Shown: positions 17,173-25,576 of the stretch, one piece after another | Layout of the letters: each line of letters opens with the position of its first letter | How positions within the stretch are numbered: the stretch's first letter is position 1 | From: Gammaproteobacteria bacterium UBA2965 | GTDB taxonomy: Bacteria > Pseudomonadota > Gammaproteobacteria > Pseudomonadales > Azotimanducaceae | Direction of reading: 5' to 3' | Length of the DNA: 64,000 nt | NCBI GenBank assembly: GCA_002348385.1 | Contig: DEBD01000037.1 | Location: forward strand, 196,109 to 260,108 | The notes under the pieces: generated by a model | The model's database searches: none | The model's input: the letters and a program-made list of their open reading frames with translations, nothing else | What the model was told of the DNA's origin: nothing | Made by a program: the position numbers and the translations under genes

Positions 17173-18476
17173 CCGCGTGTCTTCCGAACGAATTCTATGT
17201 GCAGCTCGTTCAAGGCTCTCAAGCTGTAGTTCGGATAGTGCCGAAGGTCATTCTTGCCTTGTGCCAGCGCAAACTCCTCGATGCCCTCGACAAAAGCCTT
17301 GAAAGCCCAATACAGCTCTCGACGCGCTAGTGGCGCGCCCATGCAGTAATGGGTACCCGAACTGAAACCCAGATGCGAAGCCGCATTACGGCGCTCCAGG
17401 TCGATCTCGTTGGGGTTGTCGAAGTGTTCCGGATCACGGTTGGCGGCCGCGAAGCGCACCATCAGCACCTCCCCTTTGGCGATCTCGACGCCGTGCAGCT
17501 CCATGTCCTTCTTGGCCATCCGGGTGAGTCCCTGCACCGGGCTCTCCAGCCGCACCACCTCCTCGCAGAAGGTGCGCAGATACCGGTCGGGGTCCGATTT
17601 GAGCAGCGCCCACACTTTGGGATTCTGGGCCAGAAGCATGACGCCTGCCGAGATCGCGTTGGTGGTGGTCTCGGACCCACCCACGAAAGTGTCCTGCATC
17701 ATGTGACAGTGGAGCTCGTTGTCATTGAGCGTGCGGCCCCAGCCGGGCACCGGCGTATTGACCAGATCGGACAGTAGCGTGTCGTCGGGCTGCTCACGCA
17801 GACGTTCGAAGATGGCCTGGAAATAGTGCTGCGCCTGGATCTCCATCTCGGTTGACCACAACACCTGCTCCTCGGTGAGACCGAACCCCCCTCCTTTGAT
17901 CCATGCGTCTGTCCACTGCTTGATCTGCCACACGTCCTCGTCGCGGGCACCCATCTGCTTGCAGATGATGATGAGCGGCAAAGGCACTGCGTATTGGGAC
18001 ACCAGCTCGCAGTAGCCGTCGTCTATGAATTCATCGAGCAGCTTGTAGGCAAGCGCCTCCACCTCACCGTCGAGCTCCTGAATACGCTTGGGCCTGAAGG
18101 CGCTTTCGAATATGGAGCGCAGCTGCCGGTGCTCGGGATCGTCTCTCCCCGCCAGGGACGGCGCCGGCACCCAACCCTTCTCCTTGAACAGCTCGTATGC
18201 CCTAAGCGCCGCGCCCGTCAGGTTGTCATGGTCGTTGGACGTGCGCCAATTGCTCCAATGCTCGGTATCAAGCAGGATCTGGCGCAAATCCTCGTATCGA
18301 GTCACCACAAACAAGCCCGTGCGGGGGTCACGCCACACCGGTGCCTGTTCCCGCAGCAAATCATAGGTGGGATACGGGCACTCCAGCACCTCTTCGTCGG
18401 CCAGCTGCGCCTCGGCCAGCGTGGCCGGACAAACCGGATTTTCCATCCGGTTGACCGGCCGCTCCGTGTCGATCAT
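17169..18476 (-). CDS. Cytochrome P450
   Basis: 435 residues, somewhat longer than minimal bacterial P450s because of a 25-residue N-terminal extension. The I-helix is VGGSETTTN (265-273), ExxR is EVVR (306-309), and the haem loop FSSGTHYCMGAPLARRE has Cys at about 378. It overlaps both neighbours by 4 bp (18473-18476 with the SDR stop and 17169-17172 with the DUF385-like start). The SDR, P450 and small membrane protein are therefore translated as a unit. The pairing of a P450 with an SDR suggests hydroxylation followed by alcohol oxidation of one substrate (inference). Confidence 0.92.
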   Translation of the reverse strand: MIDTERPVNRMENPVCPATLAEAQLADEEVLECPYPTYDLLREQAPVWRDPRTGLFVVTRYEDLRQILLDTEHWSNWRTSNDHDNLTGAALRAYELFKEKGWVPAPSLAGRDDPEHRQLRSIFESAFRPKRIQELDGEVEALAYKLLDEFIDDGYCELVSQYAVPLPLIIICKQMGARDEDVWQIKQWTDAWIKGGGFGLTEEQVLWSTEMEIQAQHYFQAIFERLREQPDDTLLSDLVNTPVPGWGRTLNDNELHCHMMQDTFVGGSETTTNAISAGVMLLAQNPKVWALLKSDPDRYLRTFCEEVVRLESPVQGLTRMAKKDMELHGVEIAKGEVLMVRFAAANRDPEHFDNPNEIDLERRNAASHLGFSSGTHYCMGAPLARRELYWAFKAFVEGIEEFALAQGKNDLRHYPNYSLRALNELHIEFVRKTRG

Positions 18477-19216
18477 TGGTCGGGAGCCGCCCCCAACTCC
18501 ATGGCAGGCACGGCAAAAGCCGGCTGATCCGCACTGAGCTTCACGCGAACCTCTCCGTTTGGCGCCTGCGTCAACAGGTCGACCACCTCAGCGGCCATCA
18601 CGTCCGGCGTCATGGCGTTGAAACCACCGGCTTTGAGCGCATCGGGAATGATGGCCGTATCCACGCCGCCCGGGCATATGCAATTGATGCGCAACCCGCT
18701 GCCTTCGTTGGCAGCCGCCACGGCACGCACCAGGCCAACGACCGCGTGTTTGGTGGTGCCGTACAACGGGTCGAACGGCAGCGGCCCCAACCCGGCGATG
18801 GACGCCGTCGCTGTGATTCCGCCTCCATTGTCACGCATGCGCGGCAGCAACGACTTCAGCCCGTTGAACACCCCATCGAGATTCACGCCGATGATGCGCC
18901 GGTACTGTTCCAGGGTGACTTCCTCCAGGGGCAGGAAGGCTTCACTCTGACCAACCGTCATTACTCCGGCATTCAGATGCGCGTAGTCCGGCACCCCCAA
19001 TCGCTCGACGCACGCAGCGATAGCGCCATCAAAGTTGTCATAGTCCGAAACATCGCAACGGATGAACTCGCCACCGATCTCGGCCGCCACCTCCACGCCA
19101 GCCTGCTCGTTGACGTCCATAACGGCGACTTTCGCACCACCCTGTGCCAATTGCCGCGCCACCGCGGCACCAATGCCGGAGGCAGCTCCGGTAACCAGCC
19201 CTATTTCTTGCGCCAT
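18473..19216 (-). CDS. Short-chain dehydrogenase/reductase (SDR)
   Basis: 247 residues, a classical SDR. The cofactor motif is TGAASGIG near the N-terminus, and VMDVNE suggests an NAD-type acceptor Asp. The NAG-equivalent is LNAGV. The catalytic region TASIAGLGPLPFDPLYGTTK provides Ser and YxxxK. ICPGGVDTAI is the usual PG motif. It is the first gene of the coupled operon with P450, DUF385-like protein and candidate selenoprotein, and overlaps the P450 start by ATGA. It likely oxidises an alcohol or reduces a ketone formed in the same pathway. Confidence 0.92.
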   Translation of the reverse strand: MAQEIGLVTGAASGIGAAVARQLAQGGAKVAVMDVNEQAGVEVAAEIGGEFIRCDVSDYDNFDGAIAACVERLGVPDYAHLNAGVMTVGQSEAFLPLEEVTLEQYRRIIGVNLDGVFNGLKSLLPRMRDNGGGITATASIAGLGPLPFDPLYGTTKHAVVGLVRAVAAANEGSGLRINCICPGGVDTAIIPDALKAGGFNAMTPDVMAAEVVDLLTQAPNGEVRVKLSADQPAFAVPAMELGAAPDQ

Positions 19217-19226
19217 GACTACTCCT

Positions 19227-19454
19227 TTATTCCTCTACTGGTTGATACATCGACGGCTCACCGCCGCCATTGGATCGCCGTGGCCGACAGAACTGGCAAA
19301 CCAGCGCCAGTTCAGCGTCCCCGTCATTATCGATATTGTGCTCGCACCCGACGGGCACCAGCACCGCGTCCCCCGCCTGCAGGCGCCTTTTTCCACCGTC
19401 TAGATTGATGTTGGCCGCACCACATCCTGCTGGCGAATGATGTAACCCCCCCAT
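19227..19454 (-). CDS. Small half-cupin protein, possibly a deletion derivative
   Basis: 75 residues from ATG 19454, which has AGGAGG five bases upstream; an ATG at 19475 lacks such a site. The C-terminal cupin motif is intact: GDAVLVPVGCEHNIDN fits G-x5-P-x-G-x2-H-x3-N. The first cupin motif is missing. The N-terminus goes from GLHHSPAGCG straight into ANINLDGGKRRLQAG, as if about 20 residues with the first metal-binding block had been deleted. It lies between the Rieske gene and the SDR operon on the same strand, with a 26-bp gap to the former. It may be an expressed mini-cupin or a decaying gene. Confidence 0.55.
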   Translation of the reverse strand: MGGLHHSPAGCGAANINLDGGKRRLQAGDAVLVPVGCEHNIDNDGDAELALVCQFCRPRRSNGGGEPSMYQPVEE

Positions 19455-19480
19455 TTCAACCTCCTGCCTTTCCATCCAGT

Positions 19481-20761
19481 CTACCCCGCCGAGGCCTGGG
19501 CCGGGTCGGCGCAGTGATGATCGGGAAGCTCTAGATAGGCGTCCAGCATGGGCTCGGCGCGAAGTTCCGGCGGCACGTTGCTCACGCCTATCATCCGGTC
19601 AATGGATTCGTGGGCGTAGTAGATGCGCCGTTCCATGTAGCTGAGCCGATAGCCCTTGAAGCCCGGCGACAGTACGGCCCGCTGCTGCCACTCCAGAAAC
19701 TGCAGGTCTTCGTCCATCACCACGTCCCAGAACGCCAACAATCCGTCCCAGCCAGCGGGACGCTCGCCCTCACCCCAATCGCGCCCAAAATGCACCACGT
19801 CCACCCGGGTGCGTGTCAGCGACAGCGGCCAGAACATGAGGAACTGTCGTGCAGTTTCTCCTACCGGTGTGATGATGTTTGGGAAGATGTTGTGCGAAAC
19901 ATGGTAGTCGCGAGCGATCTCGCCCATGGCGATGGCTGGCATGGTGCGACTCTGCCCGTCGCCGTATCCACGTCGCTCCGCTCGGTCCGCGGAAGTAATC
20001 CGCGTCGGGCATGTCATCCGCGTATGCCCGTTGGGTAGCAGGCCCATGACCGCACCGCGGTGATCCAGCGAGGGCCCCACGGTTTTGGGATGGATTCCCT
20101 TGATGTGGTAGACCTCCAAGAATGCGTCCATGGTGAGCTTCCAGTTGCACTCCAACTCATACGACTTGATCTGTGCGGGGCGAAGCTGGTCGATCTCAAA
20201 CTGCTCGAACTCGCTGGCCATCATGCCGAGCCAATCCAACAGAGGCTCGGCATCTCGATCTTCGTTGACGAATATCCAAGGCCCCCACATCTCGCAGCGC
20301 ACTGCCTGCAATCCGAGACAGGACTTGTCGAAAGGCTCGGGAAAGTCCCGTTCATCCATCACCGCAATGAGCGACCCATCAGTGTCGTAGGTCCACTGAT
20401 GGTAGGTACAACGCAGGCTCGCCTGTGTGCCGGTTGCCTCGCGCACCAGCGGTGCCCCGCGGTGAGAGCAGACGTTGTAGAAGGCGCGCACGGTGCCGTC
20501 GCGGCCGCGCATCAGGAAGATAGGCGCATCCGGTATATCCAACAGCACGTAGCTGCCCACCTCGGGCAGCTGGCTCTGGTGCGCCGCATACAGCCACACC
20601 TTGCCCCACAGGTGCTCTTTCTCAAGGTCAAAGAACGCCTGGCTGGTGTAGCGCCCGGGCGGCAGCGCGGGCAGCGCCGGAAAATCCTCCGGAGGCCCCT
20701 GACGCTCCTGCTCCCGCGCCATGCGGGCCTTCAAATTGGCAACGGACAACGCGTCGTCCAT
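19481..20761 (-). CDS. Rieske non-haem iron oxygenase, alpha subunit
   Basis: 426 residues from ATG 20761, chosen because GGGAGGGA lies just upstream; the open frame extends 21 codons further without family similarity. The Rieske ligands are C98-S-H100 and C118-T-Y-H121. The mononuclear iron histidines are H219 and H224 in MDAFLEVYHIKGIHPKT. It is only distantly similar to the Rieske enzyme at 2765. No reductase gene is nearby. Downstream on the same strand are the half-cupin and the SDR-P450 operon, so they may share a pathway. Confidence 0.92.
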   Translation of the reverse strand: MDDALSVANLKARMAREQERQGPPEDFPALPALPPGRYTSQAFFDLEKEHLWGKVWLYAAHQSQLPEVGSYVLLDIPDAPIFLMRGRDGTVRAFYNVCSHRGAPLVREATGTQASLRCTYHQWTYDTDGSLIAVMDERDFPEPFDKSCLGLQAVRCEMWGPWIFVNEDRDAEPLLDWLGMMASEFEQFEIDQLRPAQIKSYELECNWKLTMDAFLEVYHIKGIHPKTVGPSLDHRGAVMGLLPNGHTRMTCPTRITSADRAERRGYGDGQSRTMPAIAMGEIARDYHVSHNIFPNIITPVGETARQFLMFWPLSLTRTRVDVVHFGRDWGEGERPAGWDGLLAFWDVVMDEDLQFLEWQQRAVLSPGFKGYRLSYMERRIYYAHESIDRMIGVSNVPPELRAEPMLDAYLELPDHHCADPAQASAG

Positions 20762-20836
20762 TACATCCCTCCCACTGTGCCAGTCAACCTTACCAACTCG
20801 CGCGCGCCATGGCGAAACCAGCAAACGCTCCAGAAT

Positions 20837-21721
20837 TCAGGGCGCGGGAGACCAGTCGGCAACCTCTTCCCGCACGATCTCCACTACCGTGTCTGGCTTC
20901 TGCATGGGAATGAAGTGCGTGCAATCGGCCAGATGAATCTCGCGGCCATTTGTCAGCTCCCCGACCAGTCCCGACCAGGTGGGCGACGCGGAAAAGTTCG
21001 ACACCAGGGAATCACCAGCGCGCTCCATGGCGCGCACGATGGTCACCGGAATTTGCAGCGCACGGATGCTGTCGTAAACACCTCCGTTGGTCCGTGCCGT
21101 CATGTAGACCGACGCTTCTGACGTGGGGTGGCAGGCGAGCTCGAAGCCGCCAGATTCCGCCGGCACCAGTCCGAAGCGGCAGTAATCTTCGAAGATACGC
21201 GGCTCGTACAGAGAAAAGGCGCTCTTGGGTAGCAGCCGCTCCATCATTTCCTCCACTGAGGAGAAGCGACTACGGCGTTTGGCCGCCGGGTGCTCTGCGT
21301 CGAAAGGCGTGTCGGCATCGCTCTCGTACGCCTCGGGAGCGGCTATGACCGGATCTAGCAGCACCAGCCGCGCAAAGGCTTCGCACCGGCCCGCGGCGTC
21401 CACCAGCGCGTGGGCGCCCATGGAATGCCCCACGGCGATGAGGTTGCCAAGCTCACGGGCCTTCACGAAGGCGATGATGTCGTCTCCGAACTCCCGCCAG
21501 TGCTCGATCACCACCCGCTCGCTGCGGCCGTGCCCGCGCTGCTCGAACGCCACGGTGTGGTAGTCGTCAAACGACTCGATGATTCGGTCCCAGACGCGCC
21601 CGTGAAAGCCGGTGGCGTGCACGAACAGCAGCGTGGGCTTGGTTGGAGACGGCACACCGCGCTCGAAATAAGCAAGCTCTACGCCATTGAGTCGGATCTT
21701 GTGCAGCTCTGGTTCGGGCAT
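20837..21721 (-). CDS. Alpha/beta hydrolase
   Basis: 294 residues. The oxyanion-hole region is LLFVHATGFHGRVWDRII, the nucleophile elbow is GHSMGAH (Ser), VLLDPV is the strand 6/acid region, and DCTHFIPMQKP supplies the catalytic His. It would hydrolyse an ester or lactone, or a C-C bond as in meta-cleavage hydrolases; the motifs do not discriminate. It lies between the amidase and Rieske genes on one strand, with short gaps, so it is probably part of the same catabolic transcription unit. Confidence 0.88.
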   Translation of the reverse strand: MPEPELHKIRLNGVELAYFERGVPSPTKPTLLFVHATGFHGRVWDRIIESFDDYHTVAFEQRGHGRSERVVIEHWREFGDDIIAFVKARELGNLIAVGHSMGAHALVDAAGRCEAFARLVLLDPVIAAPEAYESDADTPFDAEHPAAKRRSRFSSVEEMMERLLPKSAFSLYEPRIFEDYCRFGLVPAESGGFELACHPTSEASVYMTARTNGGVYDSIRALQIPVTIVRAMERAGDSLVSNFSASPTWSGLVGELTNGREIHLADCTHFIPMQKPDTVVEIVREEVADWSPAP

Positions 21722-21745
21722 CGCAATCTCGGTCGGGTTAACAGG

Positions 21746-23143
21746 TTATTCGACGCAAACCGGAGAGATGCTCGCCAACGCCCAGCGTGCGAAGCCCGTC
21801 ATCCTAGCATCCTCTCCCTGCTGCCCGATGAACTGGACACCCACCGGCAAACCGCCAACAGCCATCAACGGCATGGTGACCGCAGGCGCGAACAGCAGTG
21901 AGCTGGGAGTGTTGAAAACCATGTCGCCGGTGGGGTTCTGCACCGGCGGCCCATCCGGAGGGTCGCCCTCCCATACGGGCGCGGGGCCGGGGCACGACAG
22001 CATCACGACGCCGTCCGCCTCTCCTGCCACCGCGCGGTGCGCTCCGTGGGCCAGTTCGCGCTGACGCAACAACCCTCTGTAGTCCTCGGGCGTCATGCGC
22101 TCCGCCAGCTTGATCCCGCCCTGTGTGCGCGCGCTGACGCCATCGGGATGCGCGGCGACCAGATCGCGCTGCCACCACCAGTTTTCCCACAACGTGATCA
22201 TGCTCGCCACCTGGCGCGCGTTACGCAGACACTGCTCCAGCGTCTCAACCAGGGGGCTGTCCTGCCGGGTCACCAACTCCACGCCGGCGGCGGCAAGCTG
22301 ATCAAGCACGCCCTGGTAAGCTTCGCGGACACCTTCCTCCACCCGCTTCCAGCCCTGGGATTGCAGGGCAATGAGCCGACGCGGGCGTACCGGCTCCGGG
22401 GTGCTGCCAGGGCCCACGATCCCAGGAAAGCCGCGGTCACCCCCGGCACGGCTGGCAATTTCGATGGCCACCTGCCACATGTCTTCCATGCAACCCGCGT
22501 GCACGCCATGAGTGCTCATGCTGGTCGGTTGCCGGTCACCACGATTGATACCGCCCTGGCTCGGTTTCAGCGCCACGTTGCCACAAAACGCCGCGGGCCG
22601 AATCACCGAGCCGCCGACCTGAGTGCCGATGGCGGCCGGAACGAACCGCGCCGCCACCGCCGCAGCCGAACCCGAAGACGAGCCTCCCGGCGTTCGCGTG
22701 ACATCGAAGGGGTTGGTAGTGGGACCAGGTTGGAAGCCACCCAGCTCGGCGGTCACAGTCTTGCCGAGTATCACGGCACCCGCTTCGCGCAATGCCCACA
22801 CGGCGGGACTGTCCTGCTTGGGAAAGCGTCCTCGATACGCTGCGCAACCCATCTCTGTAGGCATGTCCTTAGTGTCTAGCAGGTCTTTGATGCCCACCGG
22901 CATGCCATCAATGGGGGACAGCGGATTAGCAGCCTGCCACCGCCGCGTGCTGGCGTCCGCGGCGCTAAGGGCCGCTTCCACATTCAGCCTGACGAAGGCC
23001 TGCACGCGGGGCTCATGTGCGTCGATCTCGGCAATGCAGCGCTCGAGATATTGCCTCGGCGTATCGTTGCCCGCTCTGAAATCCGCGGTTCGATCGTGGA
23101 AGGTCAAGGGCTGATAATTGGCGGGATCGTAGTTGGCACTCAT
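21746..23143 (-). CDS. Amidase (amidase-signature family)
   Basis: 465 residues. The Ser-cisSer-Lys triad is visible: K86 in GMPVGIKDLLDTKD, the GGSSSGSAAA loop at 153-162, and S179 in IGTQVGGSVIRPAAFCG. The full length is present. The enzyme hydrolyses amides or carboxylic esters in the cytosol. It is not GatA, because no gatB or gatC is present and the context is catabolic. It lies 25 bp upstream of the hydrolase gene on the same strand. The substrate is unknown. Confidence 0.92.
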   Translation of the reverse strand: MSANYDPANYQPLTFHDRTADFRAGNDTPRQYLERCIAEIDAHEPRVQAFVRLNVEAALSAADASTRRWQAANPLSPIDGMPVGIKDLLDTKDMPTEMGCAAYRGRFPKQDSPAVWALREAGAVILGKTVTAELGGFQPGPTTNPFDVTRTPGGSSSGSAAAVAARFVPAAIGTQVGGSVIRPAAFCGNVALKPSQGGINRGDRQPTSMSTHGVHAGCMEDMWQVAIEIASRAGGDRGFPGIVGPGSTPEPVRPRRLIALQSQGWKRVEEGVREAYQGVLDQLAAAGVELVTRQDSPLVETLEQCLRNARQVASMITLWENWWWQRDLVAAHPDGVSARTQGGIKLAERMTPEDYRGLLRQRELAHGAHRAVAGEADGVVMLSCPGPAPVWEGDPPDGPPVQNPTGDMVFNTPSSLLFAPAVTMPLMAVGGLPVGVQFIGQQGEDARMTGFARWALASISPVCVE

Positions 23144-23198
23144 AACAACCGGTTTACCGAGTCTATTGGCGAAACTTCGTCAGGGCTGGCGATAGGCG

Positions 23199-23876
23199 CT
23201 AGTCATTAAATCCCACGAATATCGCAGCTGCGTCTATGGACTTGCGCTTGGAGACAACGGCATTGGCTGGAAAGGTCTCATCGGGAAACCCCATGGCCAC
23301 GCAGATCATGATGACCTGATCGTCCGGAATGTCTGCATGCTCTCGCACCACCGGCGACTGCATGATGCCCTGGCTGTTAACCACGCACCCAAGCCCTCGC
23401 GACCAGGCCGCGTTGACCAACGCGTTGGTCACCGCGCCACAATCAAAGGGCGCGATGTCACCGCCATGAATGGTCCGGTCGTAGGTAACCACCACCGATA
23501 CGGGTGCGTCGAATTGACGGAATCCGCGCAGCACCCAATCGGTACGCTTGGCCTTATCGTCCCAGGGTATATCCATGGCCTCGAACAGCTGCCCGGCGAC
23601 TTCCTTTTGCCGCTCACGATGGACGCCACGATAAGCCCCATGGCTGCGAAACTCGCGGGAGTCCGGGACCCCAGCCAGGTTGCGTTCCGTATTACCTTCG
23701 CGAATCCGGTCTAGAGGTTCGCCGGTTACCACATAAAAATTCCAGGGCTGCGTATTGAGTGAGGATGGCGCGCGCATGGCCATCGCGATCACCTCCTTGA
23801 TCAGCTCCCGAGGGACCGGGTCGGGCTTGTAGCCGCGAATGCTGCGACGCCCGAGCACCACTTCGTCGTATTGCAC
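23199..23876 (-). CDS. Nitroreductase family protein
   Basis: 225 residues. RRSIRGYKPDPVPRELI and MRAPSSLNTQPWNFYVVTGE are the FMN-binding N-terminal signatures, and AWSRGLGCVVNSQGI with VAMGFPDETFPAN closes the fold. GTG at 23876 is preferred to TTG at 23882 because AGGAA lies 6 bases before it. It probably reduces nitro or quinone compounds, or acts as an ene-type reductase, using NAD(P)H. It is the first gene of the minus-strand run with the amidase and hydrolase. Confidence 0.87.
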   Translation of the reverse strand: MQYDEVVLGRRSIRGYKPDPVPRELIKEVIAMAMRAPSSLNTQPWNFYVVTGEPLDRIREGNTERNLAGVPDSREFRSHGAYRGVHRERQKEVAGQLFEAMDIPWDDKAKRTDWVLRGFRQFDAPVSVVVTYDRTIHGGDIAPFDCGAVTNALVNAAWSRGLGCVVNSQGIMQSPVVREHADIPDDQVIMICVAMGFPDETFPANAVVSKRKSIDAAAIFVGFND

Positions 23877-23967
23877 GAACAATTCCTACTTTATGCAGCC
23901 CAGTCGTATAGCCGTTCTGCAGCCGATAAACAACCGCCGCACGGTTCTCAGGCACTCACGCCAGTGA

Positions 23968-24153
23968 CGGCCCCTCGAAACAAGCCGATCCGTCTGCGAG
24001 CTCCCCAACCAGCTCTGGGTTCACGACGCAAGCATGCCGCTCACCGGGTTAAAGCTGCCACTGAGAATGACCGTGGTTGAGCTTTCCGGCGGCGGCCTTA
24101 TCGAGGACGACGCAAGCATGCCGCTTACCAGACTGTCCGAGCAATTCTCTTAG
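23968..24153 (+). pseudogene. Fragment resembling a DUF4336/metallo-hydrolase-like N-terminus
   Basis: In this frame the DNA reads ELPNQLWVHDASMPLTGLKL, then PLRMTVVELSGGGLI. This resembles the start of DUF4336 proteins, which have LWVVEHPLRF.GLELG.RMTVVRL..GGL. There is no start codon upstream (a TGA at 23965) and the frame stops at 24151-24153. The peptide DASMPLT recurs in EDDASMPLTRL because of the 19-bp DNA repeat described separately. It is best read as a short gene remnant in the gap between the nitroreductase and MaoC genes. Confidence is limited because only about 35 residues support it. Confidence 0.4.
24023..24125. repeat. 19-bp direct repeat, 84 bp apart
   Basis: ACGACGCAAGCATGCCGCT occurs at 24023-24041 and again at 24107-24125, followed in both copies by a pyrimidine and ACC. 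The 84-bp period keeps the same reading frame, so it looks like an internal duplication inside the gene remnant at 23968-24153. Confidence 0.75.
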
Positions 24154-24171
24154 GCGCGCAACTTGCGAACG

Positions 24172-24594
24172 CTACTCCAACGGCAACATCACCGTGGCCG
24201 TACCAAAAACACCCGTTTCGTCCTTGGCATTCTTGGCAGACAGGTCCAGCTCCACAGCGCCGGTATCCTCGTCTACGTCGGTCACCACCGCGGTGATCTC
24301 CACCTGGGAGTCGGCCAGAAGGGGCGTGCGAAACACGGTATCCACGCAAGCCACCCTACCCGTGGGCGCCCAGCGGTGAATCATGGCAGTGAGAAATCCC
24401 AAGGTCAGCAATCCCGGTACCAGGGCTCCGGGCAACCCCTGCTGGCGGGCCAGCTCGTGGTCGGTAAAACGTCCGCCTCCGTCACCCCAACCTACCGCAT
24501 CGGCAAACGCCGAGGTAACGTCGATCGAGGTGTCGGGTTGAAACGGCTCCAGTTCGGCGCCGAACTCCACGTCGTGCACAGTATTGATGTTCAT
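24172..24594 (-). CDS. MaoC-like acyl-CoA dehydratase (hot-dog), C-terminal-type subunit
   Basis: 140 residues. The hydratase-2 motif region appears as RFTDHELARQQGLPGALVPG, followed by LLTLGFLTAMIHRW, with the His and Gly-Pro context of the MaoC active site. VFRTPLLADSQVEITAVVTD is the typical second half. It overlaps the stop of the preceding gene by ATGA (24591-24594). The two consecutive small hot-dog genes resemble the heteromeric MaoC dehydratases of steroid and branched acyl-CoA degradation (inference from family knowledge). It hydrates an enoyl-CoA. Confidence 0.82.
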   Translation of the reverse strand: MNINTVHDVEFGAELEPFQPDTSIDVTSAFADAVGWGDGGGRFTDHELARQQGLPGALVPGLLTLGFLTAMIHRWAPTGRVACVDTVFRTPLLADSQVEITAVVTDVDEDTGAVELDLSAKNAKDETGVFGTATVMLPLE

Positions 24595-25034
24595 GCGTCC
24601 GGACGCTCCCGTATCACCATGCGGGAGTCGCTGGTGGCCAGATGCTCGCCCGCCTCATCGTAGATTTCCATGCGCGTGACAATGAACACCATGCGACCCG
24701 ATCGTCCGCTCTTGTCGTAGATGTCGTGCAGGTGCGTGCGACCGGTGATAGGCACGCCCGGGCGCACGGGCTTGTGGCATTCCACGGCCTTACCGCCATC
24801 CATGGGAATACCGCCCAGATTCGGAAAGTCGATAGGCAGATGTCGCCCTGAAGCGAGGCTACCGATAAATGCCGGCGGCGCCTGAAAATCGGGGTGATCC
24901 ACGTCGGTAAATTCCGCGCGCGTTTCCCCGGACACTTTGCCCACCGCCGCAACGGCCTGGGCGTCGATCTCGAACGCCTTGACATCGAATTCGAGGTCCA
25001 GGAACTGTGCCTTGAGTGCTTCTATGTCGACCAA
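24591..25034 (-). CDS. MaoC-like dehydratase, N-terminal-type (FAS1-like) subunit
   Basis: 147 residues from TTG 25034, which has GGGGAGGG six bases upstream. The open frame continues further, but that part is not protein-like. The fold blocks are FIGSLASGRHLPIDFPNLGG, PMDGGKAVECHKPVRPGVPI and GRTHLHDIYDKSGRSGRMVF, ending SDSRMVIRERP. These are seen in the FAS1-like dehydratase domain (N-terminal MaoC). It overlaps the next MaoC gene by 4 bp and presumably forms the dehydratase with it. Confidence 0.8.
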   Translation of the reverse strand: MVDIEALKAQFLDLEFDVKAFEIDAQAVAAVGKVSGETRAEFTDVDHPDFQAPPAFIGSLASGRHLPIDFPNLGGIPMDGGKAVECHKPVRPGVPITGRTHLHDIYDKSGRSGRMVFIVTRMEIYDEAGEHLATSDSRMVIRERPDA

Positions 25035-25576
25035 ATCCGGCCCTCCCCATGAGAGCGCGGCATTATTCCAGATCCGACGCAGGCATGGAAATGCCACACC
25101 CGAACATAGTTGCGAACCACTGGTGCAAGGCCCTTTCGCTCGCAGCAGCGCTTCTGGCAACAGCGCACGGGGCCGCCGTACGCTCTGCATCATCCTCACA
25201 AAATCAACATTGTTAAGCGGCTAGCAGCCACAGCAGCGATCGTCGTCAATGGCGTGGTGGGGTAATTCGGCTGCTCGCAGCCGATGGGAACGAGCTTGTC
25301 TGCGTACTGGGAAGCGCGGAACTCAACGTGCGAGACATCGACCGCGACATCCTGTTGCCGAGCATTGACAAGCTTGGCGTACGCGCTAATCACACAAAAC
25401 GCTGGCGAGGAAACGATCTGCAAGCCCAGCGCCTATCGTTCCTATGGTTATAGGCACTGGAATCGGCGACGACTAGCAAAGGGTCGAATACGGCCCGCGC
25501 GACAACGCGCAGCGACACGCCCCGACGCCTTCTCTAAACTCTTCAAGTACAGGACCAACGATAAGCGGGGATCACC
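25035..25576. other. Unassigned 540-bp region upstream of enoyl-CoA hydratase
   Basis: No complete gene is recognised. On the plus strand an open frame without a start codon (about 25217-25450) reads RRQWRGGVIRLLAADGNELV and then VCVLGSAELNVRDIDRDILL, which looks protein-like but belongs to no family I know. The end before 25577 should hold the promoter of the enoyl-CoA hydratase gene. It may contain a decayed small gene. Confidence 0.4.

Noticed and set aside
21746..23143. Amidase as GatA of the tRNA amidotransferase
   Set aside because: No gatB or gatC adjoins it and its surroundings are catabolic, although the amidase signature alone would not distinguish.
24023..24125. Direct repeats as a CRISPR or attachment site
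   Set aside because: Only two copies, not regularly repeated, with no cas genes, integrase or tRNA nearby; they share the reading frame of a gene remnant.
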